Assembly: GCA_030323885.1 (NCBI GenBank)
Contig: CM059203.1
Coordinates: 1,674,001-1,738,000 of the forward strand
DNA length: 64,000 bases
Source of the DNA: Branchipolynoe longqiensis
Taxonomy: Eukaryota; Annelida; Polychaeta; Phyllodocida; Polynoidae
Reading direction: 5' to 3'
The position numbers and the translations under genes are program-made. Below, one piece after another: positions 22,176-31,512 of the stretch (the first letter of the stretch is position 1; every line of letters starts with the position of its first letter). A model generated the notes under the pieces. It ran no database searches. It worked only from the letters and a program-made list of their open reading frames with translations, and was not told where the DNA came from.

Positions 22176-24020
22176 CAGGTTTACAAGTGACACATGGTTA
22201 CAACATTACAGCTCAAATACTGGCACAGTTACACGGCCGCATCCAGCATGACGGTACCGGTAACATTCCGGTGTCGAGAGGCAGGTTGTCGCATTCATAG
22301 ATATATAGGTCATAACACGTTACATGAGCTATCATCCCGACACATATGACTAGGGCACTGCAAAGCTCCTGATTGGAATACTTGACTGGTTGATACTATT
22401 TTTAACCTCGGTCATTTATTTTCAGATACGCTCACCCAAAGCAGTGGTGATACCATCACTGGAGGAGTCTGCTGCAAACTGTGGCGGAGCTCTGACAGGT
22501 GGAAGTATGGTTCGGTAGCTTGATTGCTAATTATTACATAAACCTGCCTTCACAGTGTGGGTGCTAGTCTCGACATTTGCGGGCACGCATTTCCATGAAT
22601 TGTCTCAGTGACGAAGGCATTCTAGGCTACTCCATCATGACGGCCAGAACTAGGTGACGCAGAGCAGGTTCACATCTTGAAGTGAGCCAGTGAGAGGAAG
22701 GTCAAAATGTTCTCAGGAACAAGTTCTGTCGTCCCGGAATACGGGCCTCGATTGATACATTTCTATTTCCACTGCACCCAAGATGCAGTGCTAAGCAGTT
22801 TTGTTATGATGAGTACCATTAACTGAAACAGATCAAATTATAATTGTTGTAATAATATGACCTACCTTACATAATGACGTTAGTTACTAGTGCAGCTGGA
22901 ATACTCATACTTGTCATTTCTGCAGCTTTACTATGTTTTAATGTCCACATATTTGCAAGTTAACGCTCAATTCAGCCAACAAACCCTTATAGCAGCCAGT
23001 CTGCAGCACAAGGGAGGGTTCTGGTTCGATTTCCAGTCTCTTGCAGTTTTGGCTTGTAGCCATGAAGCTATACTGAGAATTAGTCTTGAAGCTGAAGTCG
23101 GGAACAGAAGTTCTGTCTTAGAGCTTTGAAGTAGTGCTACATAGCCTAGAGCTAATGTCATAACAAGAAAAGATAGCATTTCATAGTTATGACCAAATTC
23201 AGTAAAACATGCCTACCAATTGTCACCTTTAGATATGATGTCGTAGCCTGAAGATAGTCTTTTTTTTCCCCCCTATCTTACAGCCTACTTCACAAGGACC
23301 GCCATGCCTCCGTGACACAGCGCAGGTTCACATCTTCGAGTGAGTTTTTCAGACGAACGCCAACGTGTTCCCTGGGACAGTCTCGGTTGTCCCGCAACAT
23401 GGGCACGATAGATACTTTCTGCCTCCATTTCCACTGAAGCTGCAGTCCTCAGAGACGCGTTGTTATGATAGGAGCATTAGGTGACCTAGACCAGATTAAT
23501 ATTGCTGTCACAATGACTAGTAGCTGTCACACTAGCTGGCAGGGCTGTACTGACGCAACAACGACTCATTTGTCATGGTTCAGATTAATGTCATACAAGT
23601 TACATTCCCGGTCATCCGGCCGAGGGGCCATCCCCAGTCATCCCAGAAAAACACGTCTAGAACTGCCACCAGTCATTCTAGTTTCATCAGCACTTTTCAA
23701 CTTTGTTGGGTTAAGTGCTGATTTCACTAATTGCCTCTATTTCCTATGCCTTAAATGTATCTCTCATCTCGCTTCAGAAATATACCCAGTCGCATTTGCC
23801 AACTACAAGAGCCAATTGATGAACGATAAGGAAGCCAGTCCTTCCGTGACACTGGTGCCAGTCACCCGCATTTGAGCCAGCCTCACTCGCCTCTGTGGCA
23901 CTGACTTTTTTGTTTATTTTTTGTTATCTGTTATGATATGATGATTGAGATAACCCTATGATATTCCATGATGGAGCATCCATTCAATAAATATAAATAC
24001 TTATATATGCCTTCTCTCAT
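22176..24020. repeat. Unresolved region with a diverged duplication
   Basis: Blocks at about 22655-22860 and 23310-23510 are diverged direct copies: 'gcaggttcacatct', 'atttccactg', 'cag..ttgttatgat' and neighbouring bases. They are about 655 bp apart. Frames here (for example 23465-23875) show no domain signal. The Polinton ATPase should begin somewhere near the right end, but its N-terminal half is not found. Confidence 0.4.
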
Positions 24021-24395
24021 GTGTCCGAGCGCTGTGAATTAATGAAAATCAGAAGTGCTCAACATCTAGTTAGTAAGTTTAGTCATCATCAAGGATGTTC
24101 AGTGATTATGGTTAGTCATAATGTTTATGAACAGGGGAAGTGTTCACAAACCATTTCTCTGAATGTTCAATATATGATTATAATGAATGATTCGAGAGAG
24201 ATGAGACAAATTCAACAAGTATCGTCTCAGACAAATTTGGGCAGATTGCTGTTGGAAAGTTATAAGGGTCCTTTTGAGTCTAACAAATTTGGATATTTAT
24301 GGATTTGTCTACACCCACGCAATGTGGTGGATATTTCCGCATCTGCTCGTTTGCATTCAAAACTCCATACTAATATATTTTTGGGAGAGGATTAA
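24021..24395 (+). pseudogene. Polinton packaging ATPase, C-terminal part
   Basis: A 124-residue frame contains 'SHHQGCSVIMVSHNVYEQGK' followed by 'TISLNVQYMIIMNDSRE' and 'YLWICLHPR'. This is the pattern of the sensor region of the FtsK/HerA-superfamily genome-packaging ATPase of Polintons. Walker A and B motifs would lie upstream and are absent, replaced by the unresolved region. In the intact element the enzyme would pump DNA into a capsid. The fragment lies just before the small-protein genes, in the usual orientation. Confidence 0.65.
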
Positions 24396-24460
24396 TTTCC
24401 TATTTATCTTAGTGAATAAAATTATATAAAATAAAATATGGAAGATTATATGTATGATGT

Positions 24461-24913
24461 ATGAGACTCTATGCAATTGAAATGAGTGTATATGGGGATT
24501 CATTCAGGAAGCATGCACACACACACCTTTTAGTTACTTATACCTGGGATTCCGATGTTTTTCATTCATTGGGAAGAAAATCTGTTTGCACATACATCAT
24601 GTCAACACAACATATTCATCATTGCAAGGACTTTATTTTGTTGTTGTTGAAGTCAATACCTGAGCAGGCTAAAGCTTTATTGGTGTCAGTGAGTCGAAAA
24701 CAGATCGAATGCATTGCTGAGATTTTAGTTGCATTATCAAAATTATCCATCTCCAGAAATACTAAGCGTTTATTGGAAAAGCATAAGAAACTAATTCACA
24801 ATCTTATTCATCTGAATGAACACGCAAGATTGCGGTTGCTTCAGCTACATCATAAAAAACTGTATGCGATTTGCATTTCAATTAAGCAGAGATTGTTAGG
24901 ACTTCTATCATGA
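24461..24913 (+). CDS. Small basic helical Polinton-associated protein
   Basis: 150 residues. The first ~50 read poorly, while about 57-150 form a regular basic helical region: 'KDFILLLLKSIPEQAKALL', then 'SRKQIECIAEIL', then repeated Leu/Lys/His heptad-like stretches ending 'IKQRLLGLLS'. I recall proteins of this pattern (Lys-Ala-Leu, then Gln-Leu..Ile-Ala-Glu-Ile) next to Polinton structural genes, but I cannot assign a role. Its stop overlaps the start of the next gene by 4 bp (ATGA at 24910-24913), as in compact viral genomes. The real start may be a Met near residue 48. Confidence 0.5.
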   Translation: MRLYAIEMSVYGDSFRKHAHTHLLVTYTWDSDVFHSLGRKSVCTYIMSTQHIHHCKDFILLLLKSIPEQAKALLVSVSRKQIECIAEILVALSKLSISRNTKRLLEKHKKLIHNLIHLNEHARLRLLQLHHKKLYAICISIKQRLLGLLS

Positions 24914-25491
24914 GGAAGTATTTAACCATAACATATGATTCCTACCTTCGATATAAGAAAGAGGAGGGGAATAAAAACACCACCACATCACCCAGTGATC
25001 TTATTGATGGTGATGATGATGCAGTTGATATTGATGTTGATGAAGATCTTATTGATAAATTTGATATCAATAAAAAACCTCACCAGGAGAAGAAAAAGAC
25101 AAGAAAAAAAGAGCAACCTTTGAGTTTTCCCGCCGACTCTGCTGCTCCTCTATATGCTGTGATCGACGAGAGGGTGTCGATTTTGCTGTCAAAGACGACA
25201 ACAAAGATGACGTCACCATCATCTCATCTTCATCGTCAGCAGTATCCTCTTCCTCCTCCTCCTCCTGGAATTCGGAGAACAAGTGGTGTAAACAAAGAAA
25301 AGAGAAAAAAAAAGAAGATTATCAATAAGGATAATATTAGGAAGGTTAGATCACTGATGATAAATTCACTTTCAACAGATACTTCACCTGCTAACTCCAC
25401 TAGACAACATACGTCATCTGGTGTCAGCACAAGACACAAAAGAAGAAAAGAAGTGAATGAAGAATGGCAAAAGTTCTTCTCCCATCGTTAA
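24910..25491 (+). CDS. Polinton-associated protein with acidic and Lys/Arg-rich regions
   Basis: 193 residues. The start 'MRKYLTITYDSYLRYKKEE' resembles the N-terminus of a small Polinton protein of unknown function. It then has an Asp-rich segment (about 31-50), a Lys-rich segment, a Pro run near 112-120 and basic clusters ('KEKRKKKKIINK'), ending 'EWQKFFSHR'. It overlaps the preceding gene by 4 bp and the integrase gene by 28 bp (25464-25491). Nothing enzymatic is recognised. Confidence 0.5.
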   Translation: MRKYLTITYDSYLRYKKEEGNKNTTTSPSDLIDGDDDAVDIDVDEDLIDKFDINKKPHQEKKKTRKKEQPLSFPADSAAPLYAVIDERVSILLSKTTTKMTSPSSHLHRQQYPLPPPPPGIRRTSGVNKEKRKKKKIINKDNIRKVRSLMINSLSTDTSPANSTRQHTSSGVSTRHKRRKEVNEEWQKFFSHR

Positions 25492-26708
25492 CTGAGGAAG
25501 AGAAGCGATACCTTCATGATACATACTTCAATCCTAAACATCCTGGAATTCTATCCGGAATCAATAGACTTAATACTGAAGTTAAAAAGGAGAAGAAATT
25601 TAAAATATCTCTTTGCAAAATATGCGAATGGTTGGAATCACAAAACAGTTTGTCATCTTTTAAGAAAGCTCCCCATAGATATAAACATGAGCGATTAGTT
25701 ACATCTGACAAACATTATCAATTTGATGTTGACACCCTCTCCATGATGTTATATAAGGATCATAATTCTGGTTATCGTTATATTTTAGTTTGCATTGATG
25801 TATTTACAATATATCTAATAACTAGACCATTACTCAATTGTCAAGCTTCTTCTGTTAAAGAAGCGTTTGAAAACATTTTTAAAAGAAATCCCCCTCCCCC
25901 TAAAAATATCCGCACCGATCGAGGATCGGAGTTCATTGCGAAAATGATGCAGCAATATTTTAAATCCCTAAACATCAATCAATTCACCTCCCTAAATAGC
26001 GAGACTAAGGTGCATATGGCTGAAGGTGTGATTCAAACACTTCGAGCTCGCTTGGCTAGATTATTCAAAGCAACTCATAGCTTTAACTGGGGTGATTCAC
26101 TGCAAGCGGTAACAGCAGCCTACAATGATTGTGAGCATAGAGGGATTTGTACTACTCCGCGTAAAGCTTTCTGTGAAAAGGAGAAGAGTGAACTCTGGCA
26201 TTATCAATATCTCAGAAATGATTCAACAACTACCACAGGAAGAGCGAGTGTTTATCAGTTTCAAACCAACGATCAAGTGAAACTCTCATATTTAAGATCT
26301 CCCTTTACACGACATTATGATGAAAAGTGGACAAAGGAAATTTTCAATGTAACAGAACGTAAAATTAAGCAAGGGTTTGAGAAATATAAAGTCAAGGCAT
26401 GGGATAACTCCCCTATTGAAGGATGGTTCTATCCTGAAGAATTGCAAAAGGTGGGAGTGACTGATGATACTTTATTTGAGATAGAAACAAATATTTCTGA
26501 AACTGTTAAAGATAAAATAAAGTATTCTTTGGTAAAATGGAAATCATACGATTCCTCTTACAATAGCTGGATTTTGTGTGGTATAAAGCATTTATACGAA
26601 TATTATTCAGGATGGAACCCTCCCTCTGTGGCATATCGGGTGGGGGGATTCGAACCCGCTACCCCCACACGCTGCTGGGCCGGCGGGGCAGTTCGGCGAG
26701 GGGACTGA
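25464..26708 (+). CDS. Polinton integrase (retroviral type) with C-terminal chromodomain
   Basis: One uninterrupted 414-residue frame. An N-terminal helical region (1-75) is followed by the rve core. Catalytic acids are Asp88 or Asp90 in 'FDVDTLSM', Asp152 in 'RTDRGSEF' and Glu187 in 'HMAEGVIQTLRARL'; the usual ER pair is EG here. An SH3-like stretch lies near 262-325 ('NDQVKLSYLRSPFTRHYDEKW'), then a chromodomain at about 338-380 ('YSLVKWKSYDSSYNSWI'). It would integrate element DNA, with the chromodomain steering the target site. After about residue 383 the frame runs into a tRNA-like repeat (26630 on), so the last ~30 residues are not native. It is the best-preserved Polinton gene in the window. 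Confidence 0.8.
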   Translation: MAKVLLPSLTEEEKRYLHDTYFNPKHPGILSGINRLNTEVKKEKKFKISLCKICEWLESQNSLSSFKKAPHRYKHERLVTSDKHYQFDVDTLSMMLYKDHNSGYRYILVCIDVFTIYLITRPLLNCQASSVKEAFENIFKRNPPPPKNIRTDRGSEFIAKMMQQYFKSLNINQFTSLNSETKVHMAEGVIQTLRARLARLFKATHSFNWGDSLQAVTAAYNDCEHRGICTTPRKAFCEKEKSELWHYQYLRNDSTTTTGRASVYQFQTNDQVKLSYLRSPFTRHYDEKWTKEIFNVTERKIKQGFEKYKVKAWDNSPIEGWFYPEELQKVGVTDDTLFEIETNISETVKDKIKYSLVKWKSYDSSYNSWILCGIKHLYEYYSGWNPPSVAYRVGGFEPATPTRCWAGGAVRRGD

Positions 26709-26830
26709 GGCAAGTCTAGCCTCCATGTGTCTTGCGCCTCCAGTGCCCGCTAGGAGGACTGAGGCAAGTCTATTTCGGGTAACACCTCCGGCGCATGCGC
26801 GGACCCTCCAGCTCCAACGGCTTTCCTGTA
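26630..26830 (-). mobile_element. tRNA-like repeat fragment at the integrase 3' end
   Basis: The + strand 'gggggattcgaacccgctac' is the reverse of a Pol III B-box (GGGTTCGAATCCC). A duplicated 'gaggactgaggcaagtcta' (26698 and 26754) follows. This looks like a SINE or tRNA-pseudogene insertion that truncated the integrase reading frame. The boundaries are uncertain. Confidence 0.4.
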
Positions 26831-26859
26831 TACTCGGCCCATTTGAACCTGAGTTCTAG

Positions 26860-27209
26860 CTTTAGGTTCTATTTTGATTACTGATTTTGAGCTTGTTTGA
26901 TTTCTGTTTGATCTTGATATCTTAGTGAGCTTGTTTGATTGATTTCTTTGTGTTTGACTTTGATTCTTGAGCTTGATTTTAATTTGATTACTGATGATTA
27001 TTGATGACTGACGTTTTATGTAGATGTTGATTAAACGTTGATGATGAATAAACGGTGGGTCTTTTGTGGCCAGCCAGAGTACCTACTCAATCCATTTATG
27101 TATCCTGTTATGTGTATGACTAATAATATCAAGTGAAATTCACAAACTAGGAGTGTAGATCGGGACAATATGTGTGTGTATGTTATGTGCTTCCTCATTT
27201 TGATTTTGT
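26860..27209. repeat. TTTGATT-rich low-complexity spacer
   Basis: Repeated 'ttgatt', 'gagcttgtttgatt' and 'gatgattattgatgac' words fill about 26870-27045. The rest of the spacer shows nothing. Confidence 0.5.
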
Positions 27210-27807
27210 TTGCATCACTGTCAACATGGTGAACTTCTGTCTTCATTAATGGATTTAAAACTTCATTCACATAACACTTGGCATGATTTTACAGTCTCAA
27301 TCAATCCCCCCATTCATTTGGAGCAGGGAGCGGGATGGTGTATATCCCTTCAAATAGATTTTGAAAAAGAAAGTATTCCAGGAAAAATCATTGCAGAGGA
27401 AATTGTAAAAAAAAAAAAAATCATCTTCATCATCGTTAGCAGCATCATCAACATCTCCAGCAACATCATCATCTCCACCAACATCATTATCTCCACCATC
27501 ACCACCGTCATTATATCCATCTTCGATAACATCAAAATATGTCTAGGTTTTTTGTAATCTCATTACACCTGTTGCAATAGGAGATTCTCCGCAAGGGGTG
27601 TTAGCTTACAGCTATAAAGGAAGTGGTGGGAGTGGAGGATATCATATGACACCATCTCCTCCGTTACAGCAACCCATCAATACTCAATACTTGAATTCTA
27701 TAAGGATCTCCATCCGAGACAAACGAGGAGAAATCCCTTCGATAGAAGCCAACGTCATGCATTGCATTCTTCAAATCTGTAGAGACTATGGCCTTAGTTC
27801 CGCTAGG
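27210..27807 (+). pseudogene. Polinton structural-module protein, N- and C-terminal pieces
   Basis: The first piece (27210-27557) contains 'NTWHDFTVSINPPIHLEQG' followed by 'GWCISLQI'. That fits the recurring Polinton pattern NT..FT..(8-10)..hL..GW.hsL. The second piece (27598-27807) contains 'NSIRISIRDKRGEIPSIEA' then 'MHCILQI', resembling the I.I.IRDD.G..(V/I)PF.....hLHF end of the same family. Between them lie an A run and a 'catcatctccac'-type microsatellite (27410-27530) and a frame change. It is decayed. The family's function is not known to me; its position beside capsid genes suggests a virion role. Confidence 0.45.
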
Positions 27808-27825
27808 TAAAGCTCTAACAGCTGG

Positions 27826-28254
27826 GTGCTTCATTCTAATGCTAAGTGTATCACAGCATTCAAAAAACGTAAGAATAGCTTTAAAACTATTTCCAGTTTG
27901 AAGCATGTAAAGGTTTCTTCACCTAAAATAGAGATGGTTTCACCAGTTGGCCATGTCTTAGAGCAAACCAAGGAGAAGCAAGAGCGAATAAATCTAACGT
28001 CAGAAAACATGCTGGGGGAGATCAATCACAGCACAATTCCCACTAAGAAGAAAAAGAGAAAAGATGAGAAAAGCCGAAGTAGGAAGAAGAAGAAGAGAGA
28101 AATGCATCAATCTACTATAAGTAGATTGATGCAGGAATGCACGCATCAGTCGCATGGAGGAATAAAAGGGAGAAGAGGTAAAAGCAGTGAAGAGAAGAAG
28201 AAGAATCAAAAGAATTGCAAATCTCAATCGCTACATTCTAAGCATTTCAAATGA
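27826..28254 (+). CDS. Lys/Arg/Ser-rich Polinton-region protein
   Basis: 142 residues, extremely basic in the C-terminal half ('KKKKRKDEKSRSRKKKKRE'). In the related region of other Polintons a basic core-like or minor capsid protein lies here, so a DNA-condensing or capsid-associated role is possible. I recognise no domain. The start is uncertain because the frame follows directly on the previous broken gene, and an 'agtagattgatg'-type inverted repeat lies near 28108-28131. Confidence 0.35.
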   Translation: MLHSNAKCITAFKKRKNSFKTISSLKHVKVSSPKIEMVSPVGHVLEQTKEKQERINLTSENMLGEINHSTIPTKKKKRKDEKSRSRKKKKREMHQSTISRLMQECTHQSHGGIKGRRGKSSEEKKKNQKNCKSQSLHSKHFK

Positions 28255-28315
28255 AAGAATAAGAAATGAGAAGTGAGAAGTAGGAGAGTGAGTTTGAGAG
28301 ATTGCGAGAGAGAGA

Positions 28316-28667
28316 GTGAGTGTGAATGATCACAATTTCATTAATAAAATTATAAATATGCAACAGGAATATCTCCTACAGGATGCGGTTGAGGGATATA
28401 CCGAGAGACCGGATATTTTCTCCAAACCGTCTATGGGGTGTTGTACTCAGATTATGTTCAGATTCACCCTACCTCCACCATTTCCAATGAGGGATCGATT
28501 CTATTCAAAGTAGATGGAATGAATGGTGGTTATCTCAATACACGGAATATACAGATGACGATTTTAATGATTATCATTAAATCGGACAACTCCCCAGTGG
28601 CGACTGCTGATGATGTCACCCTAACAAATCAACCGCTGTATAGCGCATTCCATCAAGTGAATGCCAC
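28316..28667 (+). pseudogene. Polinton capsid-type (F54H12.2-like) protein, interrupted
   Basis: A frame at 28316-28513 reads 'GYTERPDIFSKPS' and, after a one-base shift near 28435, the frame from 28438 reads 'VQIHPTSTISNEGSILF', 'GGYLNTRNIQ' and 'PLYSAFHQVNATI'. The pattern DIF..P, then h.P...I...G.I.F....(S/N).YL.....h, then LH.hF.QV is that of the F54H12.2-like proteins common in Polintons and thought to be capsid (penton-type) components. The frame is cut at 28668 by an A repeat of a tyrosine-recombinase retroelement. The C-terminal half is not seen afterwards. Confidence 0.6.
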
Positions 28668-28896
28668 AATTGTGCATGTTATTCGTAACATGGGTAATTT
28701 AAGGGGTGGAGAACCCTGCATAATGAGGCGATAGGTGGCGCCACTTAGCTTAGGGACCAGTAACTCCACCACTACCGCTAGGGGTGATCCGACCCGACAA
28801 ACCGGCCTTGCTTCCTGCCAAATCGGTCACAAGTTCAATCCCCATCTCGTTCAAACCCCCCCGGCTGCAGACAATGCTACACCTATTCAGTTTTTG
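28668..28896 (+). repeat. A-type repeat of a Ngaro-like element in the capsid gene
   Basis: It matches A2 (11749-11976) from the start. The palindrome here is CATGTTAT-TC-GTAACATG with one mismatched arm base, followed by 'ggggtggagaaccctgcata', 'gatccgacccgac', 'ccaaatcggtcac' and 'cagttttt'. Similarity stops at about 28896 and no gag gene follows, so this is a solo or truncated copy. Confidence 0.7.
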
Positions 28897-29291
28897 CTCC
28901 TGATTTGTCATGAGTGTCGACTATATCTAACACAGTGTAAAATTGTCCGATTTGATACATGTGAACCGAGGTAAAGTTACTATAATAAATTGCAAACTGT
29001 CTATATAATGATAAATGTTAAAATATAAAAACCCGAAGGGATATGGAGGAGGTGTGAAATTGGTAAACTATTATTCATTGAATATAGAATTTGTATAATT
29101 GAATAGTCTTTGGAGGGAGTGTCACTTCCGAGCTTGGCTAGGAACAGTCTTTGGAAGAGTCACCTCACATGCCCCCTCCCCCCCCACATGGTATTGTTAT
29201 GATCATTGACCACTGCATTGTATTCTAATTGGAGGATTAAGTCATGTGACCACTGCATCCAACTCCCAAGATTCAAACCGGTTACCCTCTG
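28897..29291. other. Unidentified spacer
   Basis: AT-rich, with a C run near 29180. No gene, repeat family or Polinton piece is recognised. Confidence 0.4.
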
Positions 29292-29677
29292 GGCCGGTAT
29301 GCATGACGCCGGGGTAGCGCTCTACCTCTCGGGGTAGTAGGGATTTCCGGGGTAGCGGCGAAAGGTTGCAATGCATGTGTCCGGGGTAAGGCTACCCCGG
29401 GGGGGGGGGGGGGGGGGGGTAAAAGTCGGGTAAGCTACTCCTACCCAGTCGCAGGTATAAGGCCGAGGGCAGGTACCGACTCGGGCCAAATCTATGGAAT
29501 GCGATCATATTTAACAGAATTACATATGCAATAAGTGAAATTTTATCAATTTAACCCTAAATTCGAACTGTTATTAAGGCTACCACTGCATTGGCGGCAA
29601 TATTAATATTGTCGAATCGACGAATGTAAAGTAAACAAAATCGCCGCCGCCACCTCGACCTCGCGTTCCATATACCC
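29292..29677 (+). mobile_element. Left part of a CWG-target MITE, GGGGTAG-word family
   Basis: It begins GGCCGGTATGCATGACG after CTG (29289-29291), with 'ccggggtag' and 'ctaccccgg' words repeated. A G run (29398-29419) follows, then the same AT-rich core as 21141-22175 and 30761-31512 ('tttaacagaattacatatgc', 'aaccctaaattcgaa', 'gtcgaatcgacgaatg'). The right end is missing. Confidence 0.5.
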
Positions 29678-30480
29678 CTGTCACACTACGACGTTTCTCT
29701 CCAACGCGCGGCGACGTGTGTCCTTTTTTGGCGAAACGTCTCTGTCTGTCTCTGTGTGTCTGTCTGTGTGTCTGTGTCTCTGTATGTGTATGTGTGTCTG
29801 TCTCTCTCTGTGTCTGGAGTCTGTGTCTGTGTCTCCGTGTCTGTGCTTCTGTCTGTGTCTCTGTGTCTGTCTCTGTCTGTGTCTCGGTGTATGTGTCTCT
29901 GTCTATGTCTCCGTCTGTGTCTCTGTGTCTGACTATGTATGTGTCTCTGTCTGTGTCTCTGTCTGTGTGTCTGTGTCTCTGTCTGTGTATCTGTGTCTGT
30001 CTGTCTCTCTCTCTGTCTGTGTCTGTGTCTGTCTGTGTCTGTGTATGTGTCTCTGTGTCTCTGTCTCTGTCTGTGTCTCTGTGCATGTCTATGTATGTGT
30101 ATCTGTCTGTTTCTCTCTGTATGTGTCTCTGTCTGTGTGTATGTCCCTGTCTGTGTCTCTGTATGTGTATCTATGTCTGTGTCTATGTGTCTCTCTATGT
30201 GTGTCTGTCTCTGTATGTGTCTCTGTCTGTGTGTATGTGTCTCTGTCTGTGTCTCCGTGTCTGTGTATCTGTCTCTGTGTCTGTCCCTGTATGTGTCTCT
30301 GTCTGTGTGTCTGTATCTCTGTCTATGTGTGTGTCTATGTATGTGTCTCTGTGTGTGTCTCTGAGTGTATGTGTCTGTGTAGGTGTCTCTGTCTGTGTAT
30401 TTGTCTGTGTCTATGTAAGTGTCTCTGTGTGTGTATCTGTGTCTCTTTGTATGTGTGTGTGTATGCTGATCTGTCTGAAT
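29678..30480 (+). repeat. MITE terminus followed by a 750-bp GTCTCT/GTGTCT microsatellite
   Basis: 'cccctgtcacactacgacg' followed by 'tttctctcc' at 29678-29706 matches the reverse of the right end of the MITE at 38608-39137. From about 29738 to 30475 the sequence is built almost only of 'gtctctgtctgt', 'gtgtctgt' and 'gtatgtgt' units. Long open frames on both strands here are an artefact of the repeat. Confidence 0.75.
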
Positions 30481-30499
30481 ATAATCAGAGACCCTGAAT

Positions 30500-30692
30500 A
30501 TATACCGCCCACACCACATAGACATGATATGAGAGCAACTGGCCTTTGATGACGCTGCAAGTTATACACAGCGATGGAAATCCAAATTGGCAGAGGTGGG
30601 GGCACAGGGAATCGAACCACCAACCTTCAGATTAGGAGTCTGACCTAGAAAAAAAGTAAGGCACTCTAACCACTCCGCCACAGAGAAGAACC
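30500..30692 (-). mobile_element. SINE type 2 (T-tract SINE), 5' portion
   Basis: On the - strand it starts at about 30692 with the tRNA-like head, including 'ggagtggttagag' and a T7 tract near 30646. It continues through 'ccaatttggatttccatcgc' and 'tgtgtataacttgc', and ends in 'gtctatgtggtgtgggcgg'. The 3' part is lost. Confidence 0.65.
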
Positions 30693-30760
30693 ATATATAT
30701 ATATATACATTCACACATATGGTAAAATAGTCGGCTTATGTAATCAACTGGCCTCTTCAG

Positions 30761-31512
30761 GGCTCGTATGCACCAGGTTGTGCTAGGCTTAACCGGAGCT
30801 AGGAGCTAGCTCCGGTCAGCTAGCACCGGGTACCGGGGGTTCCGCGAAAAAGGTAAACTGGTATGCGCCAATGTTTTAGCCGGGGCGGGTAGCTGACCGT
30901 GAGTTTATTTATAGATTTGGGAATTCCCTCCAGTCGATGATATGAATAACGCCGCCAATGTGGCGGCGGCGTTAATATTGGTTCGAATTTAGGGTTAAAT
31001 TGATAAGATTTCACTTATTGCGTATGTAATTCTGTTAAATATGACAGCATTGAATAGATTTGGGTGTAATATATTGCCGCCGATGCGGCGGCGGTGAGGG
31101 CGGCCATTTTTAGTTGACGTTCGATGGTATGGATATCGACGTCGACGCGGCGGCGACGATTTGTTTACTTTACATTCGTCGATTCGACAACATGCATAAT
31201 GCCGCCAATGCGGCAGGAGCGTTAATAACGGTTTGTTTTTAGGGTTAATTTGATTAAATTTCACTTATTGCATATGTAAATTTGTTAAATATGATCGCAT
31301 TGAATAGATTTGGCTGTAATATATCGGTGGCCGCCACACTAACCGGACCGGGTAAGCCCTTACCCCACATCAAAAAGTGGTTTAGCTTAGCCTAGGTTAC
31401 GGTCGGCGGCTAGTGCTGGCACCGGTTGGTGCATACGGATTTTCCACCATTAGCCGTGTGGAGCTACCCAAACCGTGGTTAAGGCCCTAACACCGATTGG
31501 TGCATACGGGCC
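30761..31512. mobile_element. 752-bp MITE with CAG target duplication, GGTTAAGC-word family
   Basis: CAG is duplicated (30758-30760 and 31513-31515). The ends are GGCTCGTATGCACC and GGCCCGTATGCACC (reverse). Subterminal DNA repeats 'taagccc', 'ggcttaacc', 'ctaggc' and 'gctagc' variants. The centre carries the shared AT core twice in inverted arrangement with GCC-rich blocks ('aatgtggcggcggcg'). Confidence 0.65.

Larger units (their letters stand above)
12202..28667 (+). mobile_element. Polinton/Maverick fossil, heavily invaded
   Basis: In one orientation this carries protein-primed DNA polymerase B, the C-terminal part of an FtsK/HerA-type packaging ATPase, two small proteins, a retroviral-type integrase with chromodomain, and structural-module proteins including a capsid-type one. 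This gene set is diagnostic of Polintons (polintovirus-like elements). The left end abuts the Ngaro-like element and the right end is cut by an A repeat at 28668, so no Polinton terminal inverted repeats are visible. Roughly 16630-24000 is foreign satellite and MITE DNA. No protease gene is seen. Many frames are broken, so the element is a fossil. Confidence 0.75.

Noticed and set aside
23465..23875. 136-residue frame as a gene
   Set aside because: No domain, no splice or promoter support, and it overlaps a diverged duplication.
12202..28667. The Ngaro-like A repeat at 28668 and the B2 end at 12201 as the two ends of one insertion
   Set aside because: Joining the two flanks does not continue either reading frame sensibly: capsid-type sequence lies on one side and polymerase on the other.
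29398..29419. G22 homopolymer, and the C runs at 10253, 19373 and 38450, as functional elements
   Set aside because: These are likely simple-repeat slippage or assembly uncertainty. No pattern of G-quadruplex repeats is seen beyond the run itself.
29580..30549. Very long Cys/Val/Ser-rich and Thr/Arg/His-rich open frames on both strands
   Set aside because: They are translations of a GTCTCT/GTGTCT microsatellite, which lacks stops in several frames. There is no start context or domain.
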